Part shown: positions 15,025 to 24,052 of the stretch, one piece after another
How the letters are laid out: every line of letters begins with the position of its first letter
Numbering within the stretch: the stretch's first letter is position 1
Assembly (NCBI GenBank): GCA_030066685.1
Contig: JASJBF010000049.1
Location: 1 to 37,070 of the forward strand
Source of the DNA: Kiloniellales bacterium
Lineage (GTDB): Bacteria > Pseudomonadota > Alphaproteobacteria > Kiloniellales > JAKSBE01
Reading direction: 5' to 3'
DNA: 37,070 nucleotides
Made by a program: the position numbers and the translations under genes
The notes under the pieces: model-generated
Told to the model about the DNA's origin: nothing
Databases searched by the model: none
What the model saw: only the letters and a program-made list of their open reading frames with translations

Positions 15025-17316
15025 TCAGCCGCCCGCCGTGTTTGCCCAGGCGCGCTCGAAGCGCCGCGCCGCCAGGTCCTCCTCCAAGATCCAGAACTCG
15101 ACGACACCGACGTCGCAGAACATGAAATCGAGACCCGGGTCGCTGCTCAGCAGGAGCAGGCGCAGACCTCGGTCGCCCGTCGGGTTTGTCTTGAACTGGG
15201 TCGGACCCAGCATCAGATGCTCCGCGCCGCGCGGATCGGGAGTGAGCCGCTCGGCATTCACTCGATGCGCTTCGGCAGGAAGGCGTTCGGCGATTTCCGG
15301 ATCCGTCACGGCACGCTGAGACGCCGCCATCACCGCGCGCTGAAGAGCGCCGACGAAGACGCCCGCCCGCGCCGGATGGCGCCGCTCCGCCATCTCCGCG
15401 ATCCAGGCGAGCAGCTTCTCCCGCAGCTCCGACGACGCGGGCTCGACCGGATCGAGCGGGCCGAGTGCGGCGGCGAAGGCGGCGAGGTCCGCGACGAGAC
15501 TCTCATAGCGCGCGACCTCGGCTCTGTGGCCGTCCTCCGCCTGCGCGCCGCGCCGCTCCAGCTCCTCCCGGGCACGCGCCAGCCCTTGCTGCGCCTCGCG
15601 CTCAAGCCTCGAGAGGAACTCGGAGACCACGAGGCCGCACCAGGGAAAGGCCGGCCCCAGCGGCGCGGCTCTGAACACCTGACGCTGGGCGCCTGCGGGG
15701 CCCGCTTCAGAGTCTGGCTCCCACTCCAGGAGCGTGACGCGATCCTCCGGCGCCGGCGGTGCCGGCAGAAGCGCGCGGATCGCGCCGTAGTGGCGCTCGA
15801 TCGCTTCCCGACGGAAGTCGGGATTGGAACGCCGGTCGCTCCAGGGCATGCCCTCGATGTCGTAGGTCTCGATCGGATGCGCCGAGACCGGCCACTTGGC
15901 GAAGCCCTTGCGGCCCTTGTCCGCGTAGGGTCCGGTCAGCCGGCCGAAGGGATGGTCGACGTCTGGCGTATCCTCCGGCGGGTCGCGCTCCTCCGACGTC
16001 GCCTCGCTCTTGGGAACGTAGATCACCCGGGTCGCTTCCCGGCAGCGATCCTCTCCGTCTACGGACCAAAGCCGCTCCTCATCGAGGTCGGCGAAGAACA
16101 GCAAGCGGCCGTCGCGCGGCAAGGGCGACGCGCCGTCGAGCGCAGGCAGGTCCTCGCAATCGATCTGGGCGAGGAAATGCAGGGCGGTGCCCTGCTTCGG
16201 ATCGCGCGGCCAGGGCAGCTGCGCGGGCAGGCAGGGACGTCCGCCGAGCCAGCTCTTGCCGCCCCAGGCCGCGCCAATGGGCCAGCAGCGGCGCAGGAAG
16301 ATGGCCGGCTGGGCTTGCGTCTCGATCATGTCTGCGATCTCCGTCTCGGTCAGGTCGCCGGCCTCGTGGAAGGTCGGGCGCGCGGCCGCCTCGGCTGCGC
16401 GGCGATCCGCCTCGGCTCGGGCCCGCGCCGCCCCGACCTTGAGGGGGCGCAGGCGGCTCAAGAGGCCGATCAGCGAGGGATTGAGAGCCAGGGTCAGCGC
16501 ATAGCGAAGGCTGCCGTCTTCCAAGGCGCTGCGGATCGCCACAAGCCTGCGCTGGTCCCCGAGCGGCAGCTTTGCAAGGCTGCCGAGATCGTCTCGCTCG
16601 AAGCCGCCGAGCTCGAGCGCCATGGAGACGTAGCCTGCCATGACCTGCCGCGGACGGCCCTGGTGGGGGAAGCTGGCAAAGGGCCGCTGAGACACCGTGC
16701 CCCGCGTGCGAAGGTTCAAGGCGTCGAAGAGGCCGCCCGCGCTGGCCACCGAGACCAGCGCCAGGGACCTGCGGAAAACGAGGCGGCTCAGCGCAGCCCG
16801 GATGGCTGCCACCAGGGCGGCGACACCCGTGAGCGGCGCCGGTGGCGGAGCCGCCCGTCCCAGCAGCGAGAGGTAGGCCGGCGACGGCTCCCGCAGCGCC
16901 GTGATCCGCAGGATCGCGCGCAGCACGTCTTCAGCCCGCATCGGTCTGCGCAGCCAGCTTCGCGCCTTGCGGTTCATCGCACGAAGATCGACGATCAGCC
17001 GGGCGAGTCGTTCCTCTTCCTGCGGGTCTGCCGGATCGAAGCTCAGCCCATAGTCCGCCGCGACCCGACTTGCGGCGCGGCGCAGCCGCCACCGGAGCAA
17101 GGCGTTGTCCCAGAGCCCGAGCCCGAAGCGCAGCCGCAGCAGGCCGCGCAACGGCCGGCTGCCGAAGACCCAGTACCAGGCCTCGCGCAGGGTCTGGATG
17201 AGCAGGACGAAGAGCGCGAGGTAGAGGAGTCCCAGGCCGACCGGGCCGAAGAAGCCCAGGCCCCAATAGGAGCCCGCGGCCACGAAGAGGGCAACGGCCA
17301 GAATGGGATCGATCAC
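15025..17316 (-). CDS. DUF1963 (YwqG-like) protein with an N-terminal membrane anchor
   Basis: The protein has 763 residues from a GTG start at 17316. This start is chosen because the next residues form a membrane hairpin (LAVALFVAAGSYWGLGFFG, then VGLGLLYLALFVLLIQTL, about 6-45) and upstream codons look unstructured; a longer frame to 17529 would cross into the phosphatase gene start. After a helical, Arg-rich middle (about 50-330), the DUF1963 domain begins with SWLGGRPCLPAQLPWPRD and LHFLAQIDCEDLPAL. It continues with DGRLLFFADLD and ends in LLLLSSDPGLDFMFCDVGVVEFWILEEDL in separate strands. DUF1963 is uncharacterised (SUKH-5/YwqG-like). The usual family members are about 250-350 residues, so the long membrane-anchored front half is unusual. 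Confidence 0.75.
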   Translation of the reverse strand: MIDPILAVALFVAAGSYWGLGFFGPVGLGLLYLALFVLLIQTLREAWYWVFGSRPLRGLLRLRFGLGLWDNALLRWRLRRAASRVAADYGLSFDPADPQEEERLARLIVDLRAMNRKARSWLRRPMRAEDVLRAILRITALREPSPAYLSLLGRAAPPPAPLTGVAALVAAIRAALSRLVFRRSLALVSVASAGGLFDALNLRTRGTVSQRPFASFPHQGRPRQVMAGYVSMALELGGFERDDLGSLAKLPLGDQRRLVAIRSALEDGSLRYALTLALNPSLIGLLSRLRPLKVGAARARAEADRRAAEAAARPTFHEAGDLTETEIADMIETQAQPAIFLRRCWPIGAAWGGKSWLGGRPCLPAQLPWPRDPKQGTALHFLAQIDCEDLPALDGASPLPRDGRLLFFADLDEERLWSVDGEDRCREATRVIYVPKSEATSEERDPPEDTPDVDHPFGRLTGPYADKGRKGFAKWPVSAHPIETYDIEGMPWSDRRSNPDFRREAIERHYGAIRALLPAPPAPEDRVTLLEWEPDSEAGPAGAQRQVFRAAPLGPAFPWCGLVVSEFLSRLEREAQQGLARAREELERRGAQAEDGHRAEVARYESLVADLAAFAAALGPLDPVEPASSELREKLLAWIAEMAERRHPARAGVFVGALQRAVMAASQRAVTDPEIAERLPAEAHRVNAERLTPDPRGAEHLMLGPTQFKTNPTGDRGLRLLLLSSDPGLDFMFCDVGVVEFWILEEDLAARRFERAWANTAGG

Positions 17317-17527
17317 GCACGGTCCCCGGGACGCCGAGCAATACCAAGGATCGCAAGACCCTAGTTGAAATCCCTTAACCGAGCATTGCCGGACCCGACC
17401 CGGACGCCCGCCGATCCGCTCGCCGGGAACCGGCGCCACGCCACTTCGTGAAGCGACTTTTCGCACAGCTTTCGGCAAGCTCCTCCGGTTCAATGACCGT
17501 GCAACCCGCACGACAGGGGGAAAGCTC

Positions 17528-19180
17528 ATGTCCAGCTTACGGGCGGCCGGCGTCGGCCCGATCGTCGGTCACACCACCGCGACCAGCGCGCGCATCTGGA
17601 TCCGCGCCGATCCCGACACCGACTCCAGCCGCGCGCTGGACTCCGACACGCGGACCATCGGTGTCATCGCGATCCTGTCGATCGGCGGGTCCCGGCCGCG
17701 CAAGAAGCCCTGCTACTATTTCAGGCTGCGCCGCGAGTTCGACCGCAGCGGCACGATCAACCTGGGCGTCGACCCGGAGACCATCGCCCTCGAACCGGAC
17801 ACCGATTACGTCCTGCGGGTCGGCACCCTTTTGCTGGACGATCCGATCGACGACCAGGAGGGCGCGGACTGGGCGCGCCTGCGAGGCCGCCTGCCGCCCG
17901 CCGATGCCTGGCTCGCCGACCTGGAAGCCCTGCCCGACGACAAGTCCGAGGCCGAGTTCCGGACCTTCCCGGCGGAAGACGACGGCCAGGACCGTCTGGA
18001 CTTCCTGCTCGGCTCCTGCCGATATCCGGGCCTGCTTTGGAAGATCCGCCACGCCGACCGGATCTTCGCGCCGATGGCGCGCATGACCGACAGGGACGAC
18101 GATCCCTCGCCGCCGCGCTTCACCCTGATGACCGGCGACCAGATCTACGCCGACATGTTCAACCGGCTGATCCCGATCGGCCGCGCGGACAGCTACGAGG
18201 AGTTCCGCGAGCGCTACCTGACGGCCTTCGGCTCGCGCAACATCCGCCGCCTGATGCGGCGCCTGCCGACCTACATGATCCTCGACGACCACGAGATCGA
18301 GGACAACTGGACCCAGGACCGCATCCGGCGCGACGCCAAGCACCTTCTCTTCACGATCGCGATCGACGCCTACCTCAGCTACCAGTGGAGCCACGGGCCG
18401 CGGAGCTTCGGCAAGCGGCTCTACTACCGCTTCGACTGCGGGCGCTATCCCTTCTTCGTCCTGGACACGCGGACCCAGCGCTACCTGGAGGGCGAGGACG
18501 GCGACTTGAGCGACAACCACATGCTCGGCCGCCCCACCCTGCCGGGCAGCCCGCCGGGGCAGCTCCTGCGCCTGCTCGACTGGCTCAGGGCGCAGCAGGA
18601 GGCCCGCGGCAACGTGCCGAAGTTCATCGTGACCTCAAGCGTCTTCGTGCCGAGCCCCATGTCGGGCCGCGCCGAGCGGGGCGACCTCGCCCAGGAAAGG
18701 AGCGACTCCTGGCCCGGCTTCCCGAACACGCGGGCGGCCATCCTGCGCTGCCTCGTCGACCACGGGGTGCAGAACGTCGTCTTCCTCGCCGGCGACATCC
18801 ACTGCTCGAACGTCGCGCGAATGAGCTTCACGGGCAGCCCCGCGGCCGAGGACATCGTCGCCTATTCGGTCACCTCCTCGGCCTTCTACTGGCCCTTCCC
18901 CTTCGCCGACGGCGAGCCCTCGGACTACGTCCACGATTCCACCGCCGAGGGCCAGAAGGACAGCTTCACCTTCGAGGACGGCGGCCGCCGGGAGATCACG
19001 ATGGACTACAAGGCCTGGAACTTCACCCAGGAGGACAACTTCTGTCGCCTGTCGCTGGACCGGGACCGGCACAGCCTGCGGGTGCGCGCCTTCGACAAGG
19101 ACGGCGACGTGATCAGGGAGGAAGACGACAAGGGCGATCGCAAGCCCTTGGACGAGACCCTTGACCTCAAGCCCTGGTAG
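17528..19180 (+). CDS. PhoD-like metallophosphatase
   Basis: This 550-residue protein has the calcineurin-like PhoD metal-site motifs: LLGSCRYPG (160-168), MTGDQIYADMFNRL (201-214), ILDDHEIEDNW (251-261) and LAGDIHCSNVARM (about 420-432). Residues 1-150 form a beta-rich Fn3-like front domain (GPIVGHTTATSARIWIRAD), as in other PhoD-like proteins. No signal peptide or Tat motif is present, so unlike classical PhoD it is probably cytosolic. Phosphodiesterase or phosphatase activity is expected, with the substrate unknown. Start ATG with an upstream CAGGGGGAAAG. Divergent from the DUF1963 gene over a 211-bp gap and convergent with the 2OG oxygenase. Confidence 0.85.
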   Translation: MSSLRAAGVGPIVGHTTATSARIWIRADPDTDSSRALDSDTRTIGVIAILSIGGSRPRKKPCYYFRLRREFDRSGTINLGVDPETIALEPDTDYVLRVGTLLLDDPIDDQEGADWARLRGRLPPADAWLADLEALPDDKSEAEFRTFPAEDDGQDRLDFLLGSCRYPGLLWKIRHADRIFAPMARMTDRDDDPSPPRFTLMTGDQIYADMFNRLIPIGRADSYEEFRERYLTAFGSRNIRRLMRRLPTYMILDDHEIEDNWTQDRIRRDAKHLLFTIAIDAYLSYQWSHGPRSFGKRLYYRFDCGRYPFFVLDTRTQRYLEGEDGDLSDNHMLGRPTLPGSPPGQLLRLLDWLRAQQEARGNVPKFIVTSSVFVPSPMSGRAERGDLAQERSDSWPGFPNTRAAILRCLVDHGVQNVVFLAGDIHCSNVARMSFTGSPAAEDIVAYSVTSSAFYWPFPFADGEPSDYVHDSTAEGQKDSFTFEDGGRREITMDYKAWNFTQEDNFCRLSLDRDRHSLRVRAFDKDGDVIREEDDKGDRKPLDETLDLKPW

Positions 19181-19219
19181 GGCCGGCCCCCGGTCGAAAA
19201 GCGGCCGTCGCCGCGCCGG

Positions 19220-19858
19220 CTATTCGTTGCCGGGCGGCTCCCACTTCGGCCGGCTGATCTCCTCGGCGAAGTTGTCGAACATGATGTTGAAGCTGACGCT
19301 GATCCGGTCGCCCTCGCCGCGGGGCGCGGGAACGGAATGCGCGAGCCAGGCCGGGAACATGATCAGCATGCCCTCCTGGATCAGCAGGGTGCCGTTGCGC
19401 GAATTGTACTCGTTGGGCGCGGAGACCCGGGGCGAGATGATGTTGGTCTGGGGCTTGGGGTCGTGGAACATGATGCTGTCGCCGCCCGCCGGCACCTGAA
19501 CGTAGTAGACGCCGCTGAGGTAGTTGTTCGGGTGAGTATGGCGACGATGGTGTGGCGAGCCCGTCGACAGGACGTTGGCCCAGCAGCCGGTGATCACGAA
19601 GGATCCGTACTCGACCTGCAGATGCTGGAGGATGCCGCTCGCCGCCGTCTTGATGACGCCGTTCAGCTCCTCGAACTCCGGCCGGGTCTGCAGGTCGTTG
19701 GGGGTCTGCCACTGCACGGGACGCTCGGTCATCTCCGCCCGGAAGCCTTCGACCACCTCGAGGGCCGACCGATTGATGCGCTCGGCCTGCTCCGGCGCGA
19801 GCTGATGAATCCAGATGGGAATCGGGAAGAGATTAACGATCCTGGTCTCTTTGAACAT
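19220..19858 (-). CDS. Putative 2OG-Fe(II) oxygenase (TIGR02466-type)
   Basis: This 212-residue protein starts MFKETRIVNLFPIPIW, typical of the TIGR02466 family of putative 2-oxoglutarate/iron oxygenases. Likely metal ligands are the histidines in HRRHTHPNNYLSG (104-116, followed by VYYVQVP) and His174 in PAWLAHSVPAP. Arg185 in GDRISVSFNIMF would bind the 2-oxoglutarate carboxylate. The usual HxD pair is not obvious, so the exact ligand set is uncertain. Family members are often linked to cofactor biosynthesis or phage contexts, but the substrate is unknown. Convergent with the PhoD-like gene and divergent from the TRAP operon. Confidence 0.8.
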   Translation of the reverse strand: MFKETRIVNLFPIPIWIHQLAPEQAERINRSALEVVEGFRAEMTERPVQWQTPNDLQTRPEFEELNGVIKTAASGILQHLQVEYGSFVITGCWANVLSTGSPHHRRHTHPNNYLSGVYYVQVPAGGDSIMFHDPKPQTNIISPRVSAPNEYNSRNGTLLIQEGMLIMFPAWLAHSVPAPRGEGDRISVSFNIMFDNFAEEISRPKWEPPGNE

Positions 19859-20159
19859 CCGGGACGGCCTTCGGAATCGCTGAAGTCGGCGCGAGTGTAG
19901 GCGGGATCCCGGACCGCGGCAATCGACCTCGGTCATGGCCGCACGCGCAGCCCCCGAGCGACTCGTAAACTCGTGGAATCGACTTTCCACAAAGCAGGCG
20001 ACGTCTCCGACCTCCTTGCCGGGAGCCCTTCTCGTGATCTGCCGGGCGGCGGGCCCTTGGGTCCGAGTTGCGGATCCAAGACAAGCCAGCGTAGAGTCGA
20101 ACCAAAGGGATCCGCGCAAGGATCCCAGGAGAAAACAAAACCGAACGGGAGGCACTTCG
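19859..20159 (+). promoter_or_regulatory. Upstream region of the TRAP operon with a GGGATCC palindrome
   Basis: This 301-bp gap between the 2OG oxygenase and dctP holds no gene. The palindrome GGGATCC-N6-GGATCCC at 20107-20126 lies 33 bp before the dctP start and may be an operator or a leader hairpin. ACGGGAGG at about 20144-20151 is the ribosome binding site. No regulator gene for the operon is visible nearby. Confidence 0.45.
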
Positions 20160-21164
20160 ATGTTGAAAGGTTTCAAGACCACGGCCGGCCGGCTGTCACT
20201 TGCCGGCCTTTTGGCGATCGGCCTGATCTCGCCGTCGACCTGGGCGGCGGATATCACCCTGCACGGCGCGACGCAGTTCGACGACAACCACGCCTTCAAC
20301 CGCACCCTTCTCAAGTTCGAGGAGCTGGTGAAGCAGTACTACGGCAAGCCGATCGACTTCGTGCTGCATCGCAATCGCGAGCTGGGCCTGGAGAAGGACT
20401 ACTTCGCCTACATGAGCCAGGGCATCTCGGTCGACTACGCGATCGTGGCTCCGTCTCACATGTCGACCTTCTCCAAGAAGGCGCCCTTGATGGACATGCC
20501 GTTCCTGTTCCGGGACCTGGACCACTGGAACAAGGTGCTCGACGGCGACGCGCTGAAGCCGATTGCCGACGACGTGGCAGAGGCGGCGGACGTGATGCTG
20601 ATCGGCTACGCCGGCGGCGGCACCCGCAACCTGATCGTCAACAAGCCGGTAACCACAATGGAGGATCTGAAAGGCCTGCCGATCCGGGTGATGGGCGCGC
20701 CGATCCAGACCCGCATCTTCGACGCCATCACCGCGGCGCCGACGGTGATCGCCTACAGCGAGGTCTACACCGCCATCCAGACCGGCGTGATCGACGCCGC
20801 GGAGAACGAGGCGGCGGGCATCGAGCAGATGAAGTTCTACGAGGTCGGGCCGGAGATCTCCCTGACCCAACATGCGATCACCGTCCGGCCAATCGCCTTC
20901 AGCGGCAAGACCTTCCGGCGCCTGCCGGAGGATCTGCAGGCGGCGATCTTGAAGGCCGGCAAGGAGGCCGGCGCCCACGGCCGCAAGATCGAGTCCAGCG
21001 AGGACGAGGCGAAGCTGCAGAAGATGGAATCCGAAGGCAAGCTCAAGACCCATCAGTTCAGCGATCGGGCGAAGCTGCTCGAGCTGGCCGAACCGGTGAA
21101 GCTCGAGTACGCGAAGGAGCTCGGTGCGGAGAGCGTCCTCGATACGGTGAACGCCGTTAAGTAG
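20160..21164 (+). CDS. dctP: TRAP transporter substrate-binding protein (DctP family)
   Basis: This 334-residue periplasmic binding protein has a signal peptide (KTTAGRLSLAGLLAIGLIS, cleavage after STWAA). The mature part has the DctP layout: early ITLHGATQFDDNHAF, then MDMPFLFRDLDHWNKVLDG. The ligand-clamping region follows as MEDLKGLPIRVMGAPIQTRI, where the Arg normally binds the carboxylate of the solute, and then SEVYTAIQTGVIDAAENE. The gene name is used in the family sense; the solute is not known, though an organic acid is most likely. The neighbouring dioxygenase may hint at the substrate. Start supported by GGGAGG. First gene of the dctP-dctQ-dctM operon, in the usual order for many TRAP systems. 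Confidence 0.93.
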   Translation: MLKGFKTTAGRLSLAGLLAIGLISPSTWAADITLHGATQFDDNHAFNRTLLKFEELVKQYYGKPIDFVLHRNRELGLEKDYFAYMSQGISVDYAIVAPSHMSTFSKKAPLMDMPFLFRDLDHWNKVLDGDALKPIADDVAEAADVMLIGYAGGGTRNLIVNKPVTTMEDLKGLPIRVMGAPIQTRIFDAITAAPTVIAYSEVYTAIQTGVIDAAENEAAGIEQMKFYEVGPEISLTQHAITVRPIAFSGKTFRRLPEDLQAAILKAGKEAGAHGRKIESSEDEAKLQKMESEGKLKTHQFSDRAKLLELAEPVKLEYAKELGAESVLDTVNAVK

Positions 21165-21197
21165 CGCCATCCGCTTTTCCTTCGGACAGGTGACATC

Positions 21198-21223
21198 GGC
21201 TCCGGGCGCGTCGCCCCGGAGCC
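21198..21223 (+). promoter_or_regulatory. Intercistronic hairpin between dctP and dctQ
   Basis: GGCTCCGGG (from 21198) pairs with CCCGGAGCC (to 21223) around a short GC loop, 34 bp after the dctP stop. No T-run follows. Such hairpins commonly stabilise the abundant binding-protein transcript relative to the membrane genes; that role is inferred. Confidence 0.5.
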
Positions 21224-21266
21224 GAGGCCTGCCGCCCGACCCCTTGCCAGCGGCACGTCCTCGGCG

Positions 21267-21752
21267 ATGAAGAAGATCCTCAACGGCTACTACCGGGTCC
21301 TTCAGGTGGCCATGACGCTGCTGATGGCCCTGCTGATCGTGCCCGTGGCGCTGCAGATCTTCTCGCGCTACACCGGGCTGATCCCCCGCTACATCTGGAC
21401 CGAGGAGATCGCGCGCTTCTGCTTCATGTGGATCGTGATGATCGGCGCCATGATCGCGGTCCGCGACGGCACCCACTTCGACGTCGACGTCCTGCCGGCC
21501 TTCCGCTCGCGGCGGCTCGCGGCCGGACACAGGATCTTCGTGCACCTGGCGATGCTGCTGGTCGCCCTGATCTTCGTGACCTACGGCTACGACTTCGCCA
21601 GGTTCGGGGCGCAGCAGACCTCGGAGCTCGCCGGCCTGCCGCTGCTGACGATCTATATCGCCTGGCCCCTGGCCGGGCTCACCTGGTTCGCCTTTCTGGG
21701 CGAGAAGTTGATAGAGGATTTCAGGATCTTGTACCGGGGTGATCGGCCGTGA
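21267..21752 (+). CDS. dctQ: TRAP transporter small membrane subunit (DctQ family)
   Basis: This 161-residue membrane protein has four hydrophobic segments: about residues 10-30, 48-68 (ARFCFMWIVMIGAMIAV), 88-110 and 125-150. The pattern Y-I-W-T-E-E-I-A-R-F (residues about 41-50) is a DctQ hallmark. It partners DctM in the inner membrane. Its stop codon overlaps the dctM GTG start (GTGA at 21749-21752), so the two subunits are translationally coupled. Confidence 0.92.
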   Translation: MKKILNGYYRVLQVAMTLLMALLIVPVALQIFSRYTGLIPRYIWTEEIARFCFMWIVMIGAMIAVRDGTHFDVDVLPAFRSRRLAAGHRIFVHLAMLLVALIFVTYGYDFARFGAQQTSELAGLPLLTIYIAWPLAGLTWFAFLGEKLIEDFRILYRGDRP

Positions 21753-23053
21753 CCCCGGGCGAGGTGGCCGCGATCCTGTTCACGACCTTCGGGGTCCTGA
21801 TCTTTCTGCGCATTCCGGTCTCCTTCGCGCTGGGTCTGGCGTGCATTCCGGTCTTCTTCATCGATGACCGTCTGACCCCGATCCTGCTGCTGAACGAGAT
21901 GTTCAAGTCCTACAACGCCTTCGTTCTGCTCGCGGTCCCCTTCTTCCTGCTCGCGGCGAACCTGATGAACACGGCCGGCATAACCGAGCGGCTGGTCACG
22001 CTGTCGCGGGCCATGGTCGGCCATCTGCCCGGCGGCCTCGGCCATATCAACGTGACGGTCAGCATGCTCTTTGCGGGAATCTCCGGCTCCTCGACGGCGG
22101 ATGCCGCCGGCATCGGCTCGCTGCTGATTCCGCAGATGAAGAAGCAGGGCTACGACACCAGCTTTTCGGTCGCCATCACCGCCTGCTCCTCGGTCATGGG
22201 CGTCATCATCCCGCCCAGCATCCTGATGGTGGTCTGGGGCGGGCTGATGACGGTCTCGATCGGCGGCCTGTTCCTGGCCGGCGTGGTGCCCGGGGTGCTG
22301 ATCGCGCTCTCGCTCATGGCGACCGTCTACATCTACGCCAAGATCAACGGCTATCCGGTCTTCGGGCGCGCATCGCTGCGCGAGTTCGGCGGCGCCTTCG
22401 CCCAAGCCGTCCTTGCGCTGATGACCCCGGCGATCATCGTCGGCGGAATCGTCGGCGGCTTCTTCACGCCGACCGAAGCCTCGGTGATCGCGGTGATCTA
22501 CTCGGTGGTCCTGGGCCTGATGATCTACCGTTCGATCACCTTTGCCGAGCTGCCCAAGGTCCTCTACGACTCGGCGCGCTTCGCGGCGATTTCCCTGTTC
22601 TGCATCGGCACCGCCTCGGCCTTCGGCTGGGCGCTGGCCTACTTCCAGGTGCCGAGGGCCATGGTCGGCGAGATGGCGGCCTGGGGCCTCGGGCCGGTCG
22701 GCACCGGCTTCATGGTCGCCCTCGCCTTCCTGGTGATCGGCATGTTCATCGACGCCATCCCGGCGATCATCATCCTGGGCACCGTCCTCTGGCCGGTCGC
22801 CGAGGCCGCCGGCATCCACCCGATTCACTTCGCGATGATCGGCATCATCTCGCTGGCCTTTGGACTGGTGACCCCGCCCTATGGACTCTGTCTCCTGATC
22901 GCCTGCTCGATCGGCCAGATCAAGGTCGTCGCCGCCCTGCGCGACGTGGCGATCATCCTGATTCCGATGGTTCTGGTGCTGACCTTCGTGATCCTCTTGC
23001 CCGAGGTGATCCTGGCCCTGCCGCGCTGGATCCTGCCCAGGTTCGTCAGCTAA
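21749..23053 (+). CDS. dctM: TRAP transporter large permease (DctM family)
   Basis: This 434-residue, roughly 12-segment inner-membrane permease carries the solute with sodium. Family landmarks include LLAVPFFLLAANLMNTAGI (about 55-73), MLFAGISGSSTADAAGIGSL (107-126) and GVIIPPSILMVVWG (about 151-164), the re-entrant-loop regions of the elevator fold. The C-terminal half has FFTPTEASVIAVIYS and FGLVTPPYGLCLLIACSIG. Starts with GTG overlapping the dctQ stop. Its stop codon overlaps the stop of the convergent TauD/TfdA gene by 4 bp. Confidence 0.95.
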   Translation: MTPGEVAAILFTTFGVLIFLRIPVSFALGLACIPVFFIDDRLTPILLLNEMFKSYNAFVLLAVPFFLLAANLMNTAGITERLVTLSRAMVGHLPGGLGHINVTVSMLFAGISGSSTADAAGIGSLLIPQMKKQGYDTSFSVAITACSSVMGVIIPPSILMVVWGGLMTVSIGGLFLAGVVPGVLIALSLMATVYIYAKINGYPVFGRASLREFGGAFAQAVLALMTPAIIVGGIVGGFFTPTEASVIAVIYSVVLGLMIYRSITFAELPKVLYDSARFAAISLFCIGTASAFGWALAYFQVPRAMVGEMAAWGLGPVGTGFMVALAFLVIGMFIDAIPAIIILGTVLWPVAEAAGIHPIHFAMIGIISLAFGLVTPPYGLCLLIACSIGQIKVVAALRDVAIILIPMVLVLTFVILLPEVILALPRWILPRFVS

Positions 23054-23931
23054 TCGGGCTGGATCCGCGGCCGGATGACCGGCTCGCCCTTCACGCTGAT
23101 GCGATGGAGCAGCCGGGTGTCGCGGGGGCCGGTCGCCGGCGGGATCAGCGTCGCGGCGTGGAGTGTCGAGAAGTTGTCCCAGGCCACGACGTCGCCGACC
23201 GCGTAGCGGTGCCGGTAGACCAAGTCCGGCTGGGTCGCGTGCGCCTTCAGTTCATCCAGCAAAGCGATCGCCTCGTCGTCCGGCATGCCGACGATGCCGA
23301 AGGAGCTCCCCGAGACCCCGTAGAGTGCCTTGCGCCCGGTCACGGGATGGCGGTTGACGAGCGGGTGGTAGACGTTCTTCACCTGCTTCTTCTGATCCTT
23401 GCTCAAAGGCGACGCCGAGGTCCGCGAAGACTCCTCGAGATCCGCGCGGTTGCCGTAGTGATGCAGGACGGTGAGGTCGTCGATCCTGCTCTTGGTCTTC
23501 TCCGGCAGCGTCTCGTAGGCCCGGTACATGTTCGCGAAACAGGTCTCGCCGCCCTGCTCCGGCGCCTGGATCGAATAGACCAGGGTGACGCTTCCCGGCT
23601 CTTCCTCATAGGACATGTCCGTGTGCCAGTAGGCCGCGCCGTCGTAGACGCCGATCGGCTCGCCGTCCTTGAAGACGTTGGACAGCGGAAGGATCTCGGG
23701 ATGCTCGGGATGGCGCAGTTGGCGGAGGATGTGGGGTTGCGGCCGACCGAAGATCCGGGCGAAGCGGGCGAAGTCCCCGGGCGTCAGCGTCTGCTTCGGA
23801 ACCACCATGACCTGATGGGCGAAGAAGGCGGCGAGCAAGGCCTCGATCGCCTTATCGCCCTTCAGCGCCGCGAGATCGAGCTCGCGGATTTCGCCGCCGA
23901 GTGCCTCCGAAAGTCTGTGCACAGCGAACAT
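23050..23931 (-). CDS. TauD/TfdA family 2-oxoglutarate dioxygenase
   Basis: This 293-residue Fe(II)/2-oxoglutarate oxygenase uses the ATG at 23931, preceded by GGTGGGGGAC. An ATG nine codons upstream (23958) is possible. The iron ligands are His103 and Asp105 in YWHTDMSYEEEPGS, and the distal His in NFSTLHAATLIPP. The 2-oxoglutarate Arg is in TRLLHRISVKG near residue 275. The family cleaves or hydroxylates taurine, 2,4-D, sulfonates, sulfates, carnitine precursors and others; nothing here fixes the substrate. Its tail-to-tail arrangement with the TRAP permease suggests, but does not prove, that it metabolises the imported solute. Confidence 0.88.
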   Translation of the reverse strand: MFAVHRLSEALGGEIRELDLAALKGDKAIEALLAAFFAHQVMVVPKQTLTPGDFARFARIFGRPQPHILRQLRHPEHPEILPLSNVFKDGEPIGVYDGAAYWHTDMSYEEEPGSVTLVYSIQAPEQGGETCFANMYRAYETLPEKTKSRIDDLTVLHHYGNRADLEESSRTSASPLSKDQKKQVKNVYHPLVNRHPVTGRKALYGVSGSSFGIVGMPDDEAIALLDELKAHATQPDLVYRHRYAVGDVVAWDNFSTLHAATLIPPATGPRDTRLLHRISVKGEPVIRPRIQPD

Positions 23932-24006
23932 GTCCCCCACCGTGCAGATTCTTTGCAACAGCGCCGCGCTAGTTTAGCACAAGCATGTCTCACCGCAGCC
24001 TTCGGC

Positions 24007-24046
24007 CTGCGCCAGGCACCGCGAATCTGCGCCAGGCACCGCGAAA
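24007..24046. repeat. Two-copy 20-bp tandem repeat
   Basis: CTGCGCCAGGCACCGCGAAT (24007-24026) is followed directly by a second copy differing only in its last base (24027-24046). It lies between the Nudix stop and the TauD/TfdA start, in the upstream region of the latter's promoter. No role can be assigned. Confidence 0.7.
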
Positions 24047-24052
24047 GGGACG

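Noticed and set aside
15019-17364. A 781-residue plus-strand open frame opposite the DUF1963 gene
   Set aside because: It is antisense to a gene with recognisable domain motifs and shows only low-complexity Arg/Ala/Gly sequence.
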